Shown here: positions 46,639 through 56,867 of the stretch, in pieces
Layout: each line of letters begins with the position of its first letter
Position numbering within the stretch: the stretch's first letter is position 1
NCBI RefSeq assembly: GCF_001885075.1
Contig: NZ_MODU01000004.1
Span: forward strand, 1,798,001 to 1,862,000
DNA: 64,000 nucleotides
Reading direction: 5' to 3'
Origin: Alteromonas sp. V450
GTDB lineage: Bacteria; Pseudomonadota; Gammaproteobacteria; Enterobacterales; Alteromonadaceae
The notes under the pieces: model-generated
Told to the model about the DNA's origin: nothing
Databases searched by the model: none
Seen by the model: the letters and a program-made list of their open reading frames with translations, nothing else
Made by a program: the position numbers and the translations under genes

Positions 46639-46830
46639 CTAGACTTCCTTCAGAGAACGTCGTCTAACCAGCGGTGTTCTCAACCGCGTTTTTTCCTGTG
46701 GCTCACAGTTTAGAATATAAACCTTTTGCTGTTCTCTCGGTTTGTATTTATCAAACCAATTGTACATCTGATTTTTTTGCAGTTCTGACGTGGTATCAAA
46801 TAATTTTTCGACTGACACTTTGTCTCCCAT
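46639..46830 (-). CDS. Small basic ORF, uncertain
   Basis: 63 codons, product with coding-like composition (KLFDTTSELQKNQMYNWFDK, then a basic tail TPLVRRRSLKEV). ATG start, but the nearest AGGA is about 17 bases upstream, so translation is doubtful. No family recognised. It lies in the 543-base gap between the secreted-protein gene and der. Two overlapping frames on the other strand and in another minus frame look weaker. Confidence 0.3.
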   Translation of the reverse strand: MGDKVSVEKLFDTTSELQKNQMYNWFDKYKPREQQKVYILNCEPQEKTRLRTPLVRRRSLKEV

Positions 46831-47123
46831 ACGTTGGAGGTAACTTTCCTAACAGTGAAATAAGCAAGATCAGTTCCATCACACCGACCTGAATAAAAAA
46901 TAATCACTAGGCGAGACTTAATACCAGTCCGCATAGGGCATTCCCCACTCAGCGACATTTAAAACCGCCCCTCGAAAAGGCATGCATTCAACATTGCTTG
47001 TCATAGTGGCGGTAGAGCGTCACCTTGACTGAGCGAAGATAGTGGGAGAAAGAAAAATATTCTCGTGAAATGAAATTATGACTGATACGGTAACTTAACG
47101 CGTTGTATTTGAATAAAGAAACA

Positions 47124-47160
47124 AGAGACGCCACCTCCCAAATTGAAAGCTAGCATCTCT
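47124..47160 (-). terminator. Terminator of der
   Basis: On the minus strand AGAGATGC pairs with GCGTCTCT (one G-U) around a 21-base loop, followed by TGTTTCTTTATT, 11 bases past the der stop. Confidence 0.55.
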
Positions 47161-47171
47161 ATTTTACCGCT

Positions 47172-48617
47172 TTATTTTTTGTCCTTGTAAAAGGACATCA
47201 TCCGGCGCCTCTTTCGCTGCTGTGCAAGGGTTAAATTGTTTTTCTTACCCTCAAATGGATTGTTTCCTTCCCTAAATTCAATCTTGATTGGAGTGCCCAT
47301 AATTTCAAGCGCTTTTCTAAAGTAGTTCATCAAGAAACGTTTGTAAGAGCTTGGCAAATCATCTACTTGATTACCGTGAATAACAATAACTGGCGGATTG
47401 TATCCTCCCGCGTGTGCGTACTTCATTTTAACGCGACGTCCGCGCACCAACGGTGGTTGGTGGTCATCCTGCGCCATTTCCATTATCTGGGTAAGTAACG
47501 CTGTGTTAACTCGTTTGGTCGCACTTAAATACGCTTCTTGCACAGATTCAAATAGGTTACCCACACCCGAACCATGGAGTGCCGAAATAAAGTGAATTCG
47601 TGCAAAGTCTATAAAGCCTAATCGACGGTCTAGTTCGCGTTTTATGTCGTCTTTAACGTCAGTACTTAACCCATCCCATTTATTCACCGCCACCACAAGC
47701 GAACGGCCTGAATTAAGCACAAAACCTAACAAGCTCAAATCTTGATCAGTTATACCTTCTCTTGCATCAATGACGAGCAACACAACGTTTGCCTCTTCAA
47801 TGGCCTGAAGGGTTTTCACAATAGAGAATTTTTCGACTGCTTCGCTTATTTTTTTACGCTTTCTTACACCCGCGGTGTCAATAAGAATATATTCTCGTTC
47901 ATCCCTTTCCATTGGAATATAAACGCTGTCACGAGTCGTCCCTGGCATATCAAACACAACTACACGCTCTTCACCAAGAATGCGGTTAGTTAGCGTAGAC
48001 TTACCAACGTTAGGTTTACCCACAATGGCCAGCTTTATTGGTAAATTCTGTAATCGTTGACGCTGCGTTTCAGCGTCTTCTTCTTCTTCAGAAGCTTCAT
48101 CGACAATTTCCATGTCAGGAAAGTCTGACTCCAGAGGCTTAAGTGCGTCTTGCAATAGCTGACTGACGCCTCGCCCATGAGCAGCCGCAATCTGCTTAAT
48201 CTCACCAAGGCCTAGCGAGTAAAATTCAGCACTCTCGCTGTCGCCGTCGATACCGTCGACTTTATTGGCGACAACAAATACCTTTTTATTGATGCGCCTT
48301 AGGTGATCGGCGATCCCCTGGTCGGCAGGCAACATGCCAGCTCTAGCATCAACTAGAAATAGAACAACATCAGCCTCTTCAATTGCAAGCAAAGACTGTT
48401 GTGCCATTTCGGCATCAATGCCTTCTTCATCACCAGTGATACCACCTGTATCTACAACAATAAACTGACGACTATCAAATTTTGCCTGGCCATATTTGCG
48501 ATCTCGCGTTAGGCCCGGGTAATCGGCAACTAGGGCGTCTCGCGTATTGGTAAGACGATTAAACAAGGTTGATTTTCCAACATTTGGACGACCAACCAAA
48601 GCAACAACGGGTAACAT
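47172..48617 (-). CDS. der: Ribosome biogenesis GTPase Der (EngA)
   Basis: 481 aa with two tandem G domains and a KH-like domain. G1 motifs are [14 protein letters not shown] (residue ~8) and [15 protein letters not shown] (~195); G3 motifs are DTGG and DTAGV; G4 motifs are NKVD and NKWD. It acts in 50S subunit maturation. An acidic linker ([14 protein letters not shown]) joins the G domains. Last gene of the conserved ndk-to-der block, separated from bamB by 308 bases. Confidence 0.97.
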   Translation of the reverse strand: MLPVVALVGRPNVGKSTLFNRLTNTRDALVADYPGLTRDRKYGQAKFDSRQFIVVDTGGITGDEEGIDAEMAQQSLLAIEEADVVLFLVDARAGMLPADQGIADHLRRINKKVFVVANKVDGIDGDSESAEFYSLGLGEIKQIAAAHGRGVSQLLQDALKPLESDFPDMEIVDEASEEEEDAETQRQRLQNLPIKLAIVGKPNVGKSTLTNRILGEERVVVFDMPGTTRDSVYIPMERDEREYILIDTAGVRKRKKISEAVEKFSIVKTLQAIEEANVVLLVIDAREGITDQDLSLLGFVLNSGRSLVVAVNKWDGLSTDVKDDIKRELDRRLGFIDFARIHFISALHGSGVGNLFESVQEAYLSATKRVNTALLTQIMEMAQDDHQPPLVRGRRVKMKYAHAGGYNPPVIVIHGNQVDDLPSSYKRFLMNYFRKALEIMGTPIKIEFREGNNPFEGKKNNLTLAQQRKRRRMMSFYKDKK

Positions 48618-48925
48618 TTATCAGATCCTAAAGGTCATGAAGCTAAAAAGCAGCAAGCTGGCTTAAACTGACTTACGGCATTACAAAGCGAGTAACAACG
48701 CCAAAATCACATTCGATTTGAATAGCAGCTTTTGTGAATGGTTTTATTATATCTCGTCAGCGGTTTAATACCAACCAACGGAAACACACGTGAACGTTAA
48801 CGATGACATCAAGCAAAGCGGTGGGTTACAGGAGCATTTGCATCTTTGAACATAAACAACGGCAACACAGCGTTTGGACTGCATTGCCGTTATCGTAAAT
48901 TTAGTTAGCTGTAGCCGTGCACAAG
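48618..48925. other. Intergenic region der / bamB
   Basis: 308 bases. The bamB terminator is at the right and the der promoter should lie at the left (A/T-rich near 48740). No gene seen. Confidence 0.45.
48858..48891 (-). terminator. Terminator of bamB
   Basis: AACGGCAA (48858-48865) pairs with TTGCCGTT (48884-48891) around an 18-base loop, followed on the minus strand by GTTTATG. Stem is good, T-run is weak. Confidence 0.6.
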
Positions 48926-50185
48926 TTAGTTAGGCGCACGAACAGACGCAATCACACCATTACGGGTAACCGCAATAACCGCGTCATCAACTTTTAACGG
49001 AGCTGCAAAGATAGCATCGTCCTCATCGTCACCGCCGATGTCTATTCTAGCCACAATTTGGCCTGTCTCTTGCTCTATCCAATGCATAAAGCCCCAGTTG
49101 TCTCCCACAACTATATAATCGCCAACGGGGGTTGCTGACGTAAGCGAGCGCTGCTTCAACGCACCTTGAGACCACAATTCAACACCGTTTCTTCTGTCTA
49201 GCGCATAAACATTCGACTTGTTGTCAACGACAAAAATGTTATTACCATCGACCGAAAGGTTTCGGTATGAAGCGTATTCACGTTTCCACACTACACGCCC
49301 AGTTCTGAGCTCAACCGCAGCTAATGTGCCGTTGTACGACACCGTATAAATAGTGCCGCCGAATAATACAGGCGTTGTATCTATATCAACAATACGCTCA
49401 AGTTCTGTTGCACCCGATGGCGTCGCTACGACGGTCTCCCATGCAAGTACGCCAGTTTCGATTAGATTAACTTGAACTTTACCCGTTGCCGTACCAACTA
49501 TTACCCCACCGTTAGAAGCGATTGGGCCTGAAATACCGCGCAACGTTAGCGGAGGAGTATCACCCTCGTGACGCCACAACTGCTCACCCGTGCGAGTACT
49601 AAATCCAAATAAACTGCTCGCGCCAGTATTAACAACCAAAATACCAGCATCGACCGCCGGAGCAGCTAAGATTTCTCCAGGAACGGTGGCATCCCAAAGA
49701 AGTTCGCCAGTATCGATATCAAGCGCGGCAACATAGCCGTTTTCGGTCCCGATAAAAACGCGTTTTTCAGCGACAGAAATACCACCGATTCGCGCTGTTT
49801 CACCTTTGCGCCAGAGTTTAGTCACCGGACTGAGCATGCCTTCGTTCTTAAAGGTCGCGAAGTCTTTTTCCCACAGTACATTGCCTGTTGAAGGTTCCAT
49901 AGCAACTACCACTCCATGCCTATCAGCCGCAAACAACTTGCCGTAGGCATAAACCGGACGAAGACGAGAAAAATAATGGTCAACACCATCACCGATGTCA
50001 CGTTCCCAATTGATATCTAGTGAAAACTTTTCATCGATTGGTTTTAATCTTCGTATTTCTAATTCTTCTTCATCTGCAAACCAGTCTGTGACGGTAGAGC
50101 AGCCAGAAAGCGTTAACGAGACGGCAAATGCCATACCCAGTGTGCGAGCGAAACGACCTTTACGGCCACACGTATCGTGAAACAA
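48926..50185 (-). CDS. bamB: Outer membrane assembly lipoprotein BamB
   Basis: 419 aa. Lipoprotein signal with lipobox LSGC (Cys29), so it is processed by LspA and held at the inner face of the outer membrane. The body is an eight-bladed beta-propeller with PQQ-type repeats (VVAMEPSTGNVLWEKDF, VAALDIDTGELLWDATV, GFSTRTGEQLWRHEG, VYALDRRNGVELWSQG). It is part of the BAM complex that inserts outer-membrane proteins such as PldA. The start codon is TTG with AGAGG 8 bases upstream. Follows yfgM, as in E. coli. Confidence 0.95.
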   Translation of the reverse strand: MFHDTCGRKGRFARTLGMAFAVSLTLSGCSTVTDWFADEEELEIRRLKPIDEKFSLDINWERDIGDGVDHYFSRLRPVYAYGKLFAADRHGVVVAMEPSTGNVLWEKDFATFKNEGMLSPVTKLWRKGETARIGGISVAEKRVFIGTENGYVAALDIDTGELLWDATVPGEILAAPAVDAGILVVNTGASSLFGFSTRTGEQLWRHEGDTPPLTLRGISGPIASNGGVIVGTATGKVQVNLIETGVLAWETVVATPSGATELERIVDIDTTPVLFGGTIYTVSYNGTLAAVELRTGRVVWKREYASYRNLSVDGNNIFVVDNKSNVYALDRRNGVELWSQGALKQRSLTSATPVGDYIVVGDNWGFMHWIEQETGQIVARIDIGGDDEDDAIFAAPLKVDDAVIAVTRNGVIASVRAPN

Positions 50186-50228
50186 ATTGCGTACCTCTTT
50201 ATTCTTTGTACTGCCTTTAGGCTTGCGA

Positions 50229-50846
50229 TTACTGCGCTGCGACAGAAAGGTTGTCTAACTTCATTTCCAAAAGCGGATTGTTAGCATTTTTTTCTAGTGC
50301 ATTTGAATAGGCTGAACGTGCGTCGTCAAATTTCTCCTGCTTTACATATACATCGCCTTTAAGCTCTGAAACCTCGGCAGAAAATGCGTCGTTAGCCACA
50401 TTGCCAAGGGTAGACAACGCAGCATCAAGCTGGTTCATTTCAATTTGTACACGCGCTAATCGCAGCGAGGCCAACGATTTTAATTCGTCGTTGTCAGCAA
50501 AAGTAACAACACTGTTTAAGTGTGATGCCGCAGCGTCTAAATCGCCAGCGTCTACTGATTGCTTTGCGGCAAGTAAACGCGCAATGCTGGCATAACCGCT
50601 ATCTTGGTTCTCTTCTATAAATGCAGTAATTTTTGCGTCACTGCCTTCGTTACCAAACGTTTCGACTGCACTCTGATAGGCGACTGATGCAGCCTCTTTG
50701 CTTTGCATCTGTGTTTCAGAATAATACCGCCAGCCCCAAAGGCCTCCTAGACCTAGCGCAGCGCCGACGATAATGGCAGTGCCATGCTCTTTCCAAAAGC
50801 GCTTAATCGCTTCTACTTGTTGTTCTTCTGTTGCGAACTGTTCCAT
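50229..50846 (-). CDS. yfgM: YfgM-type TPR protein, Sec translocon / PpiD partner
   Basis: 205 aa. Cytosolic N-tail (MEQFATEEQQVEAIKRFWKE), one membrane helix (~21-40, TAIIVGAALGLGGLWGW), then a periplasmic TPR-like domain (repeats of the form SLASLRLARVQIEMNQLDAA). In E. coli it joins PpiD at SecYEG and helps periplasmic protein transit. PpiD is encoded at 18.6-20.5 kb. It lies between hisS (12-base gap) and bamB. Confidence 0.92.
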   Translation of the reverse strand: MEQFATEEQQVEAIKRFWKEHGTAIIVGAALGLGGLWGWRYYSETQMQSKEAASVAYQSAVETFGNEGSDAKITAFIEENQDSGYASIARLLAAKQSVDAGDLDAAASHLNSVVTFADNDELKSLASLRLARVQIEMNQLDAALSTLGNVANDAFSAEVSELKGDVYVKQEKFDDARSAYSNALEKNANNPLLEMKLDNLSVAAQ

Positions 50847-50858
50847 GGTGTCCTCTTT

Positions 50859-52142
50859 TTATTTTGCGCCCAGCATCTCTGCAACCTTATCAGATAAGGC
50901 ATCAAAGCTGACTGTAACCTGTTCTTGACCATCGCGCAGTGGTTTAACACCGACTTCGCGAGACTGCATTTCGTCATTACCTAAAAGCAACGCCAAACTA
51001 GCACCTGTTTTGTCAGCACGCTTAAGTTGTTTCTTAAAATTGCCGCCGCCACAGTGCATCATAATACGTGCTTTTGGAAGGGAATTACGAAGATGCTCTG
51101 CTACTTCAATAGCATAAGACTGCGACTCATCACCCATCGCTGTTACGTAAACATCTGCAAAGCTAGTATCCTGACCTTCTTCTGTCAGCGTCGTGAGCAA
51201 CAGTACCAAACGTTCTATGCCCATAGCAAAGCCAACCGCCGGCGTTGCTTTGCCACCAAGTTGCTCTACTAAGCCGTCGTAACGACCACCAGCACATACC
51301 GTACCTTGTGCACCTAAACTTTCCGTAACCCACTCAAAAACCGTACGGTTATAATAATCAAGCCCACGAACTAAGCGAGGGTTTATCTCAAATGGTATAC
51401 CCGCTTGCGTTAAACGTGCGCATAGGGTTTCAAAATGGACTTTAGACTCTTCGTCAAGATGATCGATTAGCGCTGGCGCATCGGCAATCGCCGCCTGTAC
51501 ATCAGGGTTCTTTGAATCAAGTACGCGAAGAGGGTTTGTTTCGAGTCGACGTAAAGAATCTTCATCAAGCTGGTGTGCACGTTCTTTAAGGAATGCTACA
51601 AGCATATCGCGATAAGCCGCACGTGCTTCATTCGAACCTAATGTATTAATTTGCAGCTTTACATGCTGTTCAATACCAAACGCTTTCCAAAAACGAGCAC
51701 TAAGAAGAATGACTTCCAGATCAATGTCAGGTCCGTCCATACCGTATGTTTCTACACCAAACTGGTGGAACTGGCGATAACGTCCTTTTTGCGGACGTTC
51801 ATGGCGGAACATTGGTCCCATGTACCAAAGGCGCTGCTGCTGGTTATATAATAAACCATGCTCGTTGCCTGCACGCACGCAGCTTGCTGTACCTTCAGGA
51901 CGAAGCGTCAAGCTGTCGCCATTTCTATCTTCGAAGGTATACATCTCTTTTTCTACGATATCGGTCACTTCACCGATAGAGCGCTTAAATAAGTCGGTGC
52001 TTTCAACGATGGGGGTACGTATTTCTTGGTAACCGTAACTCGCCACTGTTTGACGAAGTACAGATTCTACCTTCTGCCATGTACCGGAAATCTCCGGTAG
52101 GCAGTCATTCATGCCTCGAATTGCCTGAATAGTCTTAGCCAC
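50859..52142 (-). CDS. hisS: Histidyl-tRNA synthetase
   Basis: 427 aa class II enzyme. Motif 1 in [20 protein letters not shown], motif 2 in [20 protein letters not shown], the HisA signature [14 protein letters not shown] and motif 3 [13 protein letters not shown]. The C-terminal anticodon-binding domain completes it. It charges tRNA-His, whose gene is at 29.1 kb. 82 bases downstream of ispG with its own promoter in between. Confidence 0.98.
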   Translation of the reverse strand: MAKTIQAIRGMNDCLPEISGTWQKVESVLRQTVASYGYQEIRTPIVESTDLFKRSIGEVTDIVEKEMYTFEDRNGDSLTLRPEGTASCVRAGNEHGLLYNQQQRLWYMGPMFRHERPQKGRYRQFHQFGVETYGMDGPDIDLEVILLSARFWKAFGIEQHVKLQINTLGSNEARAAYRDMLVAFLKERAHQLDEDSLRRLETNPLRVLDSKNPDVQAAIADAPALIDHLDEESKVHFETLCARLTQAGIPFEINPRLVRGLDYYNRTVFEWVTESLGAQGTVCAGGRYDGLVEQLGGKATPAVGFAMGIERLVLLLTTLTEEGQDTSFADVYVTAMGDESQSYAIEVAEHLRNSLPKARIMMHCGGGNFKKQLKRADKTGASLALLLGNDEMQSREVGVKPLRDGQEQVTVSFDALSDKVAEMLGAK

Positions 52143-52170
52143 GTGAAATTCTCATACTGCTAAATAGTGA

Positions 52171-52194
52171 AAAGCCCCGCATTATAGGGGCTTT
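52171..52194 (-). terminator. Hairpin between ispG and hisS
   Basis: AAAGCCCC pairs perfectly with GGGGCTTT around TATAATGC, followed by TCACTATTT. It may end part of the ispG transcripts. Its loop contains the hisS -10 box. Confidence 0.6.
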
Positions 52195-52209
52195 GGGAAT
52201 AAACAACAA
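52181..52209 (-). promoter_or_regulatory. Promoter of hisS, with -10 box in the hairpin loop
   Basis: On the minus strand TTGTTG (52204-52209), 17-base spacer, TATAAT (52181-52186), then a GC-rich discriminator GCGGGGC. The -10 is perfect and spacing ideal. Transcription would start about 32 bases before the hisS ATG. Confidence 0.75.
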
Positions 52210-52224
52210 TGAACAAAAATATTC

Positions 52225-53343
52225 TTAGTCTTTCACTGACACCTGAATTTTGTTTTGCTCACTCATGCGTGAAGCCTTGGCGCGAATTTTGGCTTCCAGC
52301 TTATCGACGAGATCATCGTTTGGAAGGCGCTCTTTAACGCGTTTGCCGTCTTCGTACAGGCCGCTCATGTTGCGCGCACCAGTCAGGCCTAAATCAGACA
52401 CTTCTGCCTCACCTGGCCCATTAACCACGCAACCGATGATAGACACATCCATCGGGGTAAGAATATCTTCTAAACGCTGCTCTAGCGCATTCACCGTTCC
52501 GATAACGTCGAATTCCTGTCTTGAACAACTAGGGCAGGCTATAAAATTAATGCCTCGTGAACGAATACGCAGTGACTTTAAGATATCAAAGCCTACTTTG
52601 ATCTCCTCTACTGGATCGGCTGCCAACGAAACACGCAGCGTGTCGCCAATCCCTTCTGCCAAGAGCATACCAAGGCCTACGGCACTTTTCACCGCACCAG
52701 CGCGCTGTCCACCAGCTTCAGTAATGCCAAGATGAAGCGGTTGATCAATTTCTTTTGCAAGAAGTCGATATGCACCAACGGCAAGAAAAACATCCGACGC
52801 TTTGACGCTAACTTTAAACTGGTCAAAATTGAGTTTATCCAAAATATCGACATGTCGCATAGCCGATTCAACAAGCGCTTGCGGCGTTGGTTCACCATAC
52901 TTTTCTTGTAAGTCTTTTTCTAATGAGCCACCATTGACACCAATCCGGATAGGGATATTTTTATCTTTTGCGCAATCAACGACAGAACGAACTCGCTCCA
53001 TATTACCAATATTTCCAGGGTTAATGCGCAGACAATCCACACCGTATTCTGCCACCTTCAAGGCAATGCGGTAGTCAAAGTGAATGTCAGCCACTAACGG
53101 CACGCTCACCTGTTTTTTTATTTCTTTAAAAGCTTCTGCCGCTTCCATGGTAGGAACCGACACACGAACAATCTCACCGCCCACAGCAACGATGCGATTG
53201 ATTTGATCAACAGTCGCCGCCACGTCAGTTGTGCGGGTGTTTGTCATAGACTGAACAGCAATGGGGGCACCATCACCAATAGGAACGTTACCTACATTAA
53301 TACGCGTAGACTTTCTGCGTTTAATGGGACTTTCTGCAAACAT
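52225..53343 (-). CDS. ispG: 4-hydroxy-3-methylbut-2-en-1-yl diphosphate synthase
   Basis: 372 aa iron-sulfur enzyme of the MEP pathway, the step before IspH. N-terminal TIM barrel ([40 protein letters not shown]). C-terminal ferredoxin-like domain with cluster cysteines in [10 protein letters not shown] and [13 protein letters not shown]. It forms HMBPP from MEcPP in the cytosol. 8 bases after rodZ, same operon. Confidence 0.98.
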   Translation of the reverse strand: MFAESPIKRRKSTRINVGNVPIGDGAPIAVQSMTNTRTTDVAATVDQINRIVAVGGEIVRVSVPTMEAAEAFKEIKKQVSVPLVADIHFDYRIALKVAEYGVDCLRINPGNIGNMERVRSVVDCAKDKNIPIRIGVNGGSLEKDLQEKYGEPTPQALVESAMRHVDILDKLNFDQFKVSVKASDVFLAVGAYRLLAKEIDQPLHLGITEAGGQRAGAVKSAVGLGMLLAEGIGDTLRVSLAADPVEEIKVGFDILKSLRIRSRGINFIACPSCSRQEFDVIGTVNALEQRLEDILTPMDVSIIGCVVNGPGEAEVSDLGLTGARNMSGLYEDGKRVKERLPNDDLVDKLEAKIRAKASRMSEQNKIQVSVKD

Positions 53344-53351
53344 CTAAATAC

Positions 53352-54350
53352 CTATAAAGGAAGTGCAAAGCGAGCGGTTCTTCCATTTTGATAAGAAGAA
53401 ATATCGACTGGCTCGCCGTTAATTGTTATTCGCACATTATCCGGTGCACCGAGCGTAACTTCAACAGGCGGAACACCCTGAATTTCCATTATACGCCCTT
53501 TTTGCTTTACGCCGTAGGCTATTGGCTCTCCAGAAGCATCTTTGATGTTAACCCAGCAATCATCATCAAATGCAAACACCATTGAAATGGGTTGCGCACT
53601 TGCCTGTGCGCCTGTAACAAGGTTGGGGAGCTCTGCGTCCTCGCTTTGAACAGCTTCGACCAGCGTAGATAAATTATTACTTTCATCGACAGGGGTACTT
53701 GGCGCTGAGTTCACATCATCGCCAGCGCCGTCGTTTGAATCACTTATTTCTGATTCGGCTAGGCCTGCTAGTGGTTCTGAATCAGTGCTTTCATTTATCA
53801 CTAAGTCATTGGTAGACGAATTGTTATTCGAGGCGTTATCGTTTAAAGGAACAGGGGCGCTTGCGGCTTCTCGTTTAATCGTTTCTGCTAGGGAAACATC
53901 ATCAACCGTGTCATCGCTGGGTTGTTGGTACCACCAAACGACCACACCAGCAACAATAAGCAACAGGATGACATAGGTGACCATCATCCAACGGTCATCA
54001 TGTGTCTGTTTTGCGACACGTTTCGAAAAACTCTGTAGCTTTTCAGATGAAGGAACAGACGTTTGGTTATGAAACCGCTCAAACGCTTCAATGACTGCGT
54101 GCGAGTTCATACCCAGTTGTTTAGCGTAATTCCTTACGTAGCCCTTCGTAAAGGTAATAGATGTAGTCTCATCAATAATGTCGCATTCCAACGCATTGAT
54201 TTGTTGAGATTTTAAAAATAACTTACTCGCTATATCTTGTTGAGAAAGGCCAAGTTGCTCCCTGCGAGCTTTTAGCATTTCTCCTGGACTTGGCGTACTT
54301 TTTTCTTGTTGCGAATTCACTTCTTGGTTCGCGTTTTCTTCTGACACCAT
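53352..54350 (-). CDS. rodZ: Cell-shape protein RodZ
   Basis: 332 aa. Cytosolic N-terminal helix-turn-helix of the Cro/C1 type (LKARREQLGLSQQDIASKLF, ~27-95), basic juxtamembrane stretch, one membrane helix (~122-140, VTYVILLLIVAGVVVWWY), acidic Ser/Asn/Asp-rich periplasmic linker, and a C-terminal DUF4115 beta domain (FAFDDDCWVNIKDASGEP). It links MreB filaments to the cell-wall machinery. 6 bases after pilW and 8 before ispG. Confidence 0.94.
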   Translation of the reverse strand: MVSEENANQEVNSQQEKSTPSPGEMLKARREQLGLSQQDIASKLFLKSQQINALECDIIDETTSITFTKGYVRNYAKQLGMNSHAVIEAFERFHNQTSVPSSEKLQSFSKRVAKQTHDDRWMMVTYVILLLIVAGVVVWWYQQPSDDTVDDVSLAETIKREAASAPVPLNDNASNNNSSTNDLVINESTDSEPLAGLAESEISDSNDGAGDDVNSAPSTPVDESNNLSTLVEAVQSEDAELPNLVTGAQASAQPISMVFAFDDDCWVNIKDASGEPIAYGVKQKGRIMEIQGVPPVEVTLGAPDNVRITINGEPVDISSYQNGRTARFALPL

Positions 54351-54356
54351 TAAATT

Positions 54357-55460
54357 CTATTCCTCCTGCATTTCGGGTGGCACTAGCCAAATCTTTTGTC
54401 CAGCAATAATAGCGCCAGAACTTTGCAACTTGTTCCACTTTTGCAGTTTAGTCATACGGATGTTATGCAACAAAGAAATACGATATAAGTTTTCGCCTTC
54501 TTTTACTACATGGAATTTAGCGGACTGTGCAGAAACACCCGCAAGCGATGCCGCTTCGCTCGCTTTCATTGAGGTATTAATATCAGCATTTCGGTTTTCT
54601 AACGGCTTAGCAGCGTCAGCGTTACTAGACTTCTCTTTTGATAGCGTTGGCGAAGTAGACTTTAGAGTACGCACACTGCCAGTTGTTAGCGCGCTTCTTT
54701 GCTCTTTAAAGCGTAATGCTTGAGCACTGTCTGGAAACATTGAAAGCAACATCTCGCCGTAACTTTGGGCGGCTTCGTAATTGTACCGCCCCTTCGCGAT
54801 TTCATATGACAAAAACAAATAATCAGGAGACACGCGAGCAACCCTTTCGTATCGTTCTAAGGTTCTTTTAGCTTGATCCCATTGTTCTGAGTCACTGTAC
54901 AGTTCTGCCAACAAAAATAAGGTTTTTGGTCTTGCAGGCTGATGCTTTAACGCCTCGTTGAAGTAATTGATTGCTTCGTCTTGTTGCCCCTGACTTTGCG
55001 CACAAAGCGCCAGATTCTCATAGGTTTGCGCAGCGTTAGCGTAAAGACGATTTTCAATGGCTTGTAAAAAATATGTTTTTGCCTCTGAATATTGTCCTAA
55101 CTGACATTTAAAAGCACCATAGCTGTTAGTAATGTTACCGTTATCAGGGGCTATATCCATCGCGGTTTCATAAAATTCTTCAGCTCTGCCATTGTCACCA
55201 ACCAGCTGATAGTAATATGCCATTGCAAACTGCACATCGGCCGAACGCGGATTGAACTTCAAGGCTTTATCTAGATTTTGCTTTGCCTGCGTATAATTGT
55301 TGTTTTTAAGATAGGTAAGGCCAAGAGAGACTCGCGTTTTTGCGGCCTCTTCATAATCAAATCCAGAACCACCTGTTGAGCCACTGCTCACACATCCAGC
55401 CAGTAAAAGAGCGGTACTTAAAAGTCCAGCTCGTATCGATGTTCGCAAATCCAATAGCAT
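54357..55460 (-). CDS. pilW: PilW/PilF-type TPR lipoprotein with C-terminal LysM domain
   Basis: 367 aa. Lipobox LLAGC (Cys23). Six TPR-like repeats (~37-250; VSLGLTYLKNNNYTQAKQNL is the first) match the type IV pilus secretin pilotin PilF/PilW, an outer-membrane lipoprotein needed for PilQ assembly. A Ser/Lys-rich linker (~255-315) leads to a LysM domain (~318-362: FHVVKEGENLYRISLLHNI, LVPPEM). PilF in Pseudomonas lacks LysM, so the C-terminal part is an addition that may bind peptidoglycan. Standard place between rlmN and rodZ. Confidence 0.9.
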   Translation of the reverse strand: MLLDLRTSIRAGLLSTALLLAGCVSSGSTGGSGFDYEEAAKTRVSLGLTYLKNNNYTQAKQNLDKALKFNPRSADVQFAMAYYYQLVGDNGRAEEFYETAMDIAPDNGNITNSYGAFKCQLGQYSEAKTYFLQAIENRLYANAAQTYENLALCAQSQGQQDEAINYFNEALKHQPARPKTLFLLAELYSDSEQWDQAKRTLERYERVARVSPDYLFLSYEIAKGRYNYEAAQSYGEMLLSMFPDSAQALRFKEQRSALTTGSVRTLKSTSPTLSKEKSSNADAAKPLENRNADINTSMKASEAASLAGVSAQSAKFHVVKEGENLYRISLLHNIRMTKLQKWNKLQSSGAIIAGQKIWLVPPEMQEE

Positions 55461-55484
55461 TGTCTTACCCTAATATCTTAATGA

Positions 55485-56603
55485 TTATTGGGCCATTTTT
55501 ACCGAAATTGCTTCGCCCTTCACCTGTTTTTTTAACATTCTTTTGGTTCTGTCTACAACATCACCAACCAATTGGCCGCAAGCAGCGTCAATATCGTCAC
55601 CACGTGTTTTACGCACAACAGTGGTAAACCCATATTCCATAAGCACTTTTGCAAACCTATCGATGCGAGAGTTGCTCGAGCATGTGTAAGGAGAACCTGG
55701 GTATGGGTTAAAAGGTATTAAATTTATCTTACTTGGTGTGTCTTTCAATACCTTTGCCAGTTGGTGCGCCTGCTCAGTGCTGTCATTGATATTTGAAAGC
55801 ATGACGTATTCCACTGTTACGCGGCCTTGGTTCGCTTTAGACTTAGCCAAGTAACGGCGTACGCCTGCCAAGAATGCCTCGATATTGTATTTCTTATTGA
55901 TAGGCACGATTTCGTTGCGTAACTCATCGGTGGGGGCGTGTAGTGAAATAGCTAATGCCACATCTATTTGGTCGCCCAACATATCTAGCGCAGGTACTAC
56001 ACCAGATGTACTTAGGGTAACGCGGCGTTTGGACAGGCCGAAACCGAAGTCGTCCAACATAATATCCATTGCTGGTACAACGTTTTTAAGGTTAAGCAAT
56101 GGTTCACCCATGCCCATCATTACTACGTTGGTGATAGGGCGTTTGCTTGAGTCTTTTGAAAGACCAAGGAAAGTAGCTACACGCCATACCTGCCCAATAA
56201 TTTCACTCACGCTTAGGTTACGGTTGAACCCCTGTTGCGCGGTTGAACAGAAAGTACACTCTAGCGCGCAACCTACCTGTGATGACACGCAAAGCGTTGC
56301 ACGGTCAGTTTCTGGGATCCAAACAGATTCAACTTCCTGACCACCTTCAAGGGTAAGTGCAAACTTAATAGTGCCGTCGCTCGCTTCTTGAAAGTATGCA
56401 ATTTCAGGCGCTTTAATTTCGCAATTTTCAATGAGCATCGCGCGAAGGTTTTTATTGAGGTTACTCATTTCCTCGAAATCGCTGATACCGTGCTGGTAAA
56501 TCCATTTCATTACCTGATCGGCACGAAACGGCTTCTCGCCCATTTCTTTAAAGAAATTGCGCAAGCCTTCGCGATTTAAGTTTAATAAGTTAGTTTTTGC
56601 CAT
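55485..56603 (-). CDS. rlmN: 23S rRNA / tRNA adenine-C2 methyltransferase RlmN
   Basis: 372 aa radical-SAM enzyme that methylates A2503 of 23S rRNA and A37 of some tRNAs. Cluster motif CALECTFC (C112, C116, C119). The mechanism cysteines are in [10 protein letters not shown] (C105) and in DIDAACGQL near the C-terminus. GEPLLN and the SAM-binding glycines are also visible. 24 bases before pilW. No frameshift; usual length. Confidence 0.97.
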   Translation of the reverse strand: MAKTNLLNLNREGLRNFFKEMGEKPFRADQVMKWIYQHGISDFEEMSNLNKNLRAMLIENCEIKAPEIAYFQEASDGTIKFALTLEGGQEVESVWIPETDRATLCVSSQVGCALECTFCSTAQQGFNRNLSVSEIIGQVWRVATFLGLSKDSSKRPITNVVMMGMGEPLLNLKNVVPAMDIMLDDFGFGLSKRRVTLSTSGVVPALDMLGDQIDVALAISLHAPTDELRNEIVPINKKYNIEAFLAGVRRYLAKSKANQGRVTVEYVMLSNINDSTEQAHQLAKVLKDTPSKINLIPFNPYPGSPYTCSSNSRIDRFAKVLMEYGFTTVVRKTRGDDIDAACGQLVGDVVDRTKRMLKKQVKGEAISVKMAQ

Positions 56604-56794
56604 GAATAAGATGACCCTTTTACCTTCGAGGGATGCCCCCTCTTACTACTGAATACGGTGTAAAAATCAGCGATTCGACTATGTCTTGAGCGACATTTAA
56701 GAAAAAGAAAATCACTGATTAAAATTTGCGCGGATTTTACCACAAATGAGATTTGAGAAAAAGCCGATTTAACGCAGAGAAATGTTAAGCTTGG

Positions 56795-56861
56795 CAATGC
56801 GCGAGAAGCGAGGTTCAGTGCACCTAAATAAGCGCCGAGCAAAGCAGCATAAAGCGTGCTC
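56795..56861. repeat. 67-bp repeat, copy 1
   Basis: Identical to copy 2 (56895-56961) except for three bases, with the copies exactly 100 bases apart. It includes GCGCGAGAAGCG, the near-palindrome TCAGTGCACCTAAA and GCGCCGAGCAAAGCAGCAT. Sequence similarity stops sharply at both ends. It lacks the inverted ends that frame copy 2. Confidence 0.9.
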
Positions 56862-56867
56862 GTGACC

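Larger units (their letters stand above)
46629..47171. other. Intergenic region secreted protein / der
   Basis: 543 bases. It contains the uncertain 63-codon ORF, a single ATACCAGTCCG repeat arm at 46921 (related to the element at 8954-8993) and the der terminator at the right end. Nothing else is supported. Confidence 0.45.

Noticed and set aside
46674-46958. Two more small frames overlapping the 63-codon ORF before der
   Set aside because: Composition looks non-coding and neither has a ribosome site.
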